This document shows positions 62,541 to 64,000 of a stretch of 64,000 nucleotides of DNA, one piece after another. How positions within the stretch are numbered: the first letter of the stretch is position 1; each line of letters begins with the position of its first letter. Made by a program: the position numbers and the translations under genes. The DNA is taken from positions 1 to 64,000 of the forward strand of contig NZ_PGCP01000017.1 in NCBI RefSeq assembly GCF_002812985.1, read 5' to 3'. Origin of the DNA: Aeromonas lusitana (GTDB taxonomy: Bacteria; Pseudomonadota; Gammaproteobacteria; Enterobacterales; Aeromonadaceae). Below the pieces are notes generated by a model, which made no database searches, was not told the DNA's origin, and saw only the letters and a program-made list of their open reading frames with translations.

Positions 62541-64000
62541 ATGCAACAGATCCTCAGGCCCAGCAGGCTCGCCATGCTGGTTGCCCTCGCGGCCGTGCCC
62601 GCCTGGGCGCAGGCCGCCTATCCCGCCTATCAGGCCGGTACCGCCTACAAGGCTGGCGATGTCGTCAGCAACGCAGGCTCCCTCTATGAGTGCAAGGAAT
62701 TCCCCTACTCCGGCTGGTGTGGGGCCTCGGCCTATCACTATGCCCCCGGGGTGGGAACCGTCTGGACCGATGCCTGGAAACCGTTCACCGATGGCAGCAC
62801 GACGCCGGGCATGACGCTGGCCATCGGCTCGCCCGCCGCTGGTAGCGCTTTCAACGAAGGCGCCCCGGTCGCCCTGGCGGTGACTCTTGGCGGCAACAGC
62901 AGCGCCCTGGTCAAGGTCGAGTACCTGATCGATGGCACCCAAGTCGCGGTGAGCAGCGCGGCCCCCTGGTCGGCGAGCTGGACCGCGAGTGGTGTCGGTG
63001 CCCATCAGCTGAAATCCCGCGCCCTGGACAAGGATGGCAAGGTACTCGGCGAGGCTAGTGCCAGCTTCAACGTCAGCGCCGTGGTGGCGCCAGAGGCACC
63101 CAAGGTGAGCATCGCCAGCCCGGCCGCCGGTGCCAAGGTGACCCTGGGTCGCAGCACGGCGGTGAGCGGCAATGTCACCGACGCCAACAACGACGTGGCC
63201 AAGGTCGAGCTGTTCGTGAATGGCCAGAAGGTGGGCGAAGACACCAGCGCCCCCTGGCAGGTGAACTGGACGCCGCAAAACAAGGGGGTTGCCGGTCTCA
63301 AACTGGTGGCCACCGACAAGGCCAATCTGGTCGGCGAATCTACTCAGGTGGATGTGCAGGTGGAAGAGGCGGCCCTGCCGCCCACCGGTGGCAACCTCTC
63401 CTGCGACATTCGCCAGGTTTATCGCGCCGATGGCAGCGAGTGCATGGGGGATGACCACGCCCGCCGCGTCATCGGCTACTTCACCTCCTGGCGTACCGGC
63501 AAGAACGGCTTGCCCGCCTACCTGGTGAACGACATTCCCTGGGACAAGATCACCCACATCAACTACGCCTTCGCCGGGGTCGATGAGCAGAGCCACCTGA
63601 TCAAGGTGGACGATGCCGCCACCAAGATGACCTGGAGCGGGGTGCCGGGCGCCGAGATGGATCCCGAGTTCGCCTATCAGGGTCACTTCAACCTGCTCTC
63701 CAAGTACAAGAAGCAGTATCCGGACGTGAAGACCCTTATCTCCGTTGGGGGCTGGGCCGATACCCGTGGCTTCTACACCGCCACCACCAAGGGGGACTGC
63801 TCGGTGAACACCGCCGGCATCAACGCCTTTGCCGATTCGGCGGTGAGCTTCATCCGCCAGTACGGCTTTGACGGGGTGGACGTGGATTATGAATACCCCA
63901 CCTCCATGAAGGATGCGGGCAATCCCAACGACTTCCCGCTCTCCAACCAGTGCCGGGCCAAGCTGTTTGCCAACTATGAAGTGCTGATGAAGACCCTGCG
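62541..64000 (+). CDS. Secreted GH18 chitinase with N-terminal chitin-binding domain (partial at the window end)
   Basis: At least 486 codons; the ATG at 62541 follows AAGGAAG. Signal peptide ends AQA near residue 25. A CBM5/12-type chitin-binding domain (YPAYQAGTAYKAGDVVSNAG..YECKEFPYSGWC) is followed by two Ig-like domains (about 90-185 and 190-280, each with A.W...W.....G.H/L.L motifs). The GH18 barrel follows: VIGYFTSWRTG, LISVGGWADTRGFY and FDGVDVDYEYP, with catalytic Glu451 of the DxxDxDxE motif at 444-451. It cleaves chitin by the substrate-assisted retaining mechanism. Expression is likely tied to c-di-GMP through the upstream riboswitch. Confidence 0.96.
   Translation, partial: MQQILRPSRLAMLVALAAVPAWAQAAYPAYQAGTAYKAGDVVSNAGSLYECKEFPYSGWCGASAYHYAPGVGTVWTDAWKPFTDGSTTPGMTLAIGSPAAGSAFNEGAPVALAVTLGGNSSALVKVEYLIDGTQVAVSSAAPWSASWTASGVGAHQLKSRALDKDGKVLGEASASFNVSAVVAPEAPKVSIASPAAGAKVTLGRSTAVSGNVTDANNDVAKVELFVNGQKVGEDTSAPWQVNWTPQNKGVAGLKLVATDKANLVGESTQVDVQVEEAALPPTGGNLSCDIRQVYRADGSECMGDDHARRVIGYFTSWRTGKNGLPAYLVNDIPWDKITHINYAFAGVDEQSHLIKVDDAATKMTWSGVPGAEMDPEFAYQGHFNLLSKYKKQYPDVKTLISVGGWADTRGFYTATTKGDCSVNTAGINAFADSAVSFIRQYGFDGVDVDYEYPTSMKDAGNPNDFPLSNQCRAKLFANYEVLMKTL

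Overview
The window reads as chromosomal DNA of a high-GC gammaproteobacterium, most likely an Aeromonas. The evidence is the gene set (M4 elastase-type protease, Aeromonas-type prolyl aminopeptidase, ExeM/NucH nuclease with a GlyGly-CTERM tail, GH18 chitinase) combined with core order typical of Aeromonadales and Vibrionales (orn/rsgA-psd, trmB-yggL-glsB, tesA/ybbA-ybbP). No integrase, transposase, phage module or CRISPR array is visible. The species cannot be fixed from the sequence alone.

Layout. 1-12 kb: an apparently truncated M4 protease, two GNAT acetyltransferases with a decayed rimJ tail, an acyltransferase, a YhcH-type protein, ackA, a YbdG-like MscS channel, an L,D-transpeptidase, putP, an LprI/MliC-type lysozyme-inhibitor fusion and small membrane proteins. 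12-24 kb: rlmJ, a TIGR02444-type protein, yheS, a CBS protein, a porin, cheV with tandem copies of its own 3' end, tesA, ybbA-ybbP with a decayed 5' copy of ybbP, and yfcH. 24-35 kb: a CSS-type EAL protein, an aminotransferase, an M28 lipoprotein peptidase, trmB-yggL-glsB-ynjE, and an unfamiliar locus (HDxGH protein, LysE exporter, convergent AraC regulator). 35-44 kb: a single-chain ABCC-like exporter, prolyl aminopeptidase, two orphan small ORFs, tRNA-Phe/Asn and an M6 protease. 44-52 kb: rraB, a PAS-GGDEF-EAL protein, lipoproteins, an AraC/AhpD-like pair, and the psd cluster with a duplicated VF530 tail. 52-64 kb: seven tRNA-Gly genes plus a decayed copy, a cold-shock gene, an OapA-like protein, a chemoreceptor, gltX, five tRNA-Ala genes, the ExeM nuclease and a chitinase preceded by a cyclic-di-GMP-I (GEMM) riboswitch.

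How it fits together: most of the window is housekeeping (translation, tRNA, envelope, central metabolism). Around it are secreted degradative enzymes (M4, M6, nuclease, chitinase) and c-di-GMP control (two EAL proteins and a GEMM riboswitch on the chitinase).

The most unusual signal is repeated five times. Short diverged copies of a gene's own end lie directly beside the intact gene: the 3' ends of rimJ, cheV and the VF530 gene, and the 5' ends of ybbP and trmB. They look like scars of a common recombination or tandem-duplication process. In ybbP the scar forms a 31-codon ORF coupled to both neighbours by ATGA overlaps. The second candidate for novelty is the 32.4-35.1 kb locus, where the Shine-Dalgarno sequence of the unknown HDxGH gene sits in an 8-bp inverted repeat that reaches almost to the start codon.
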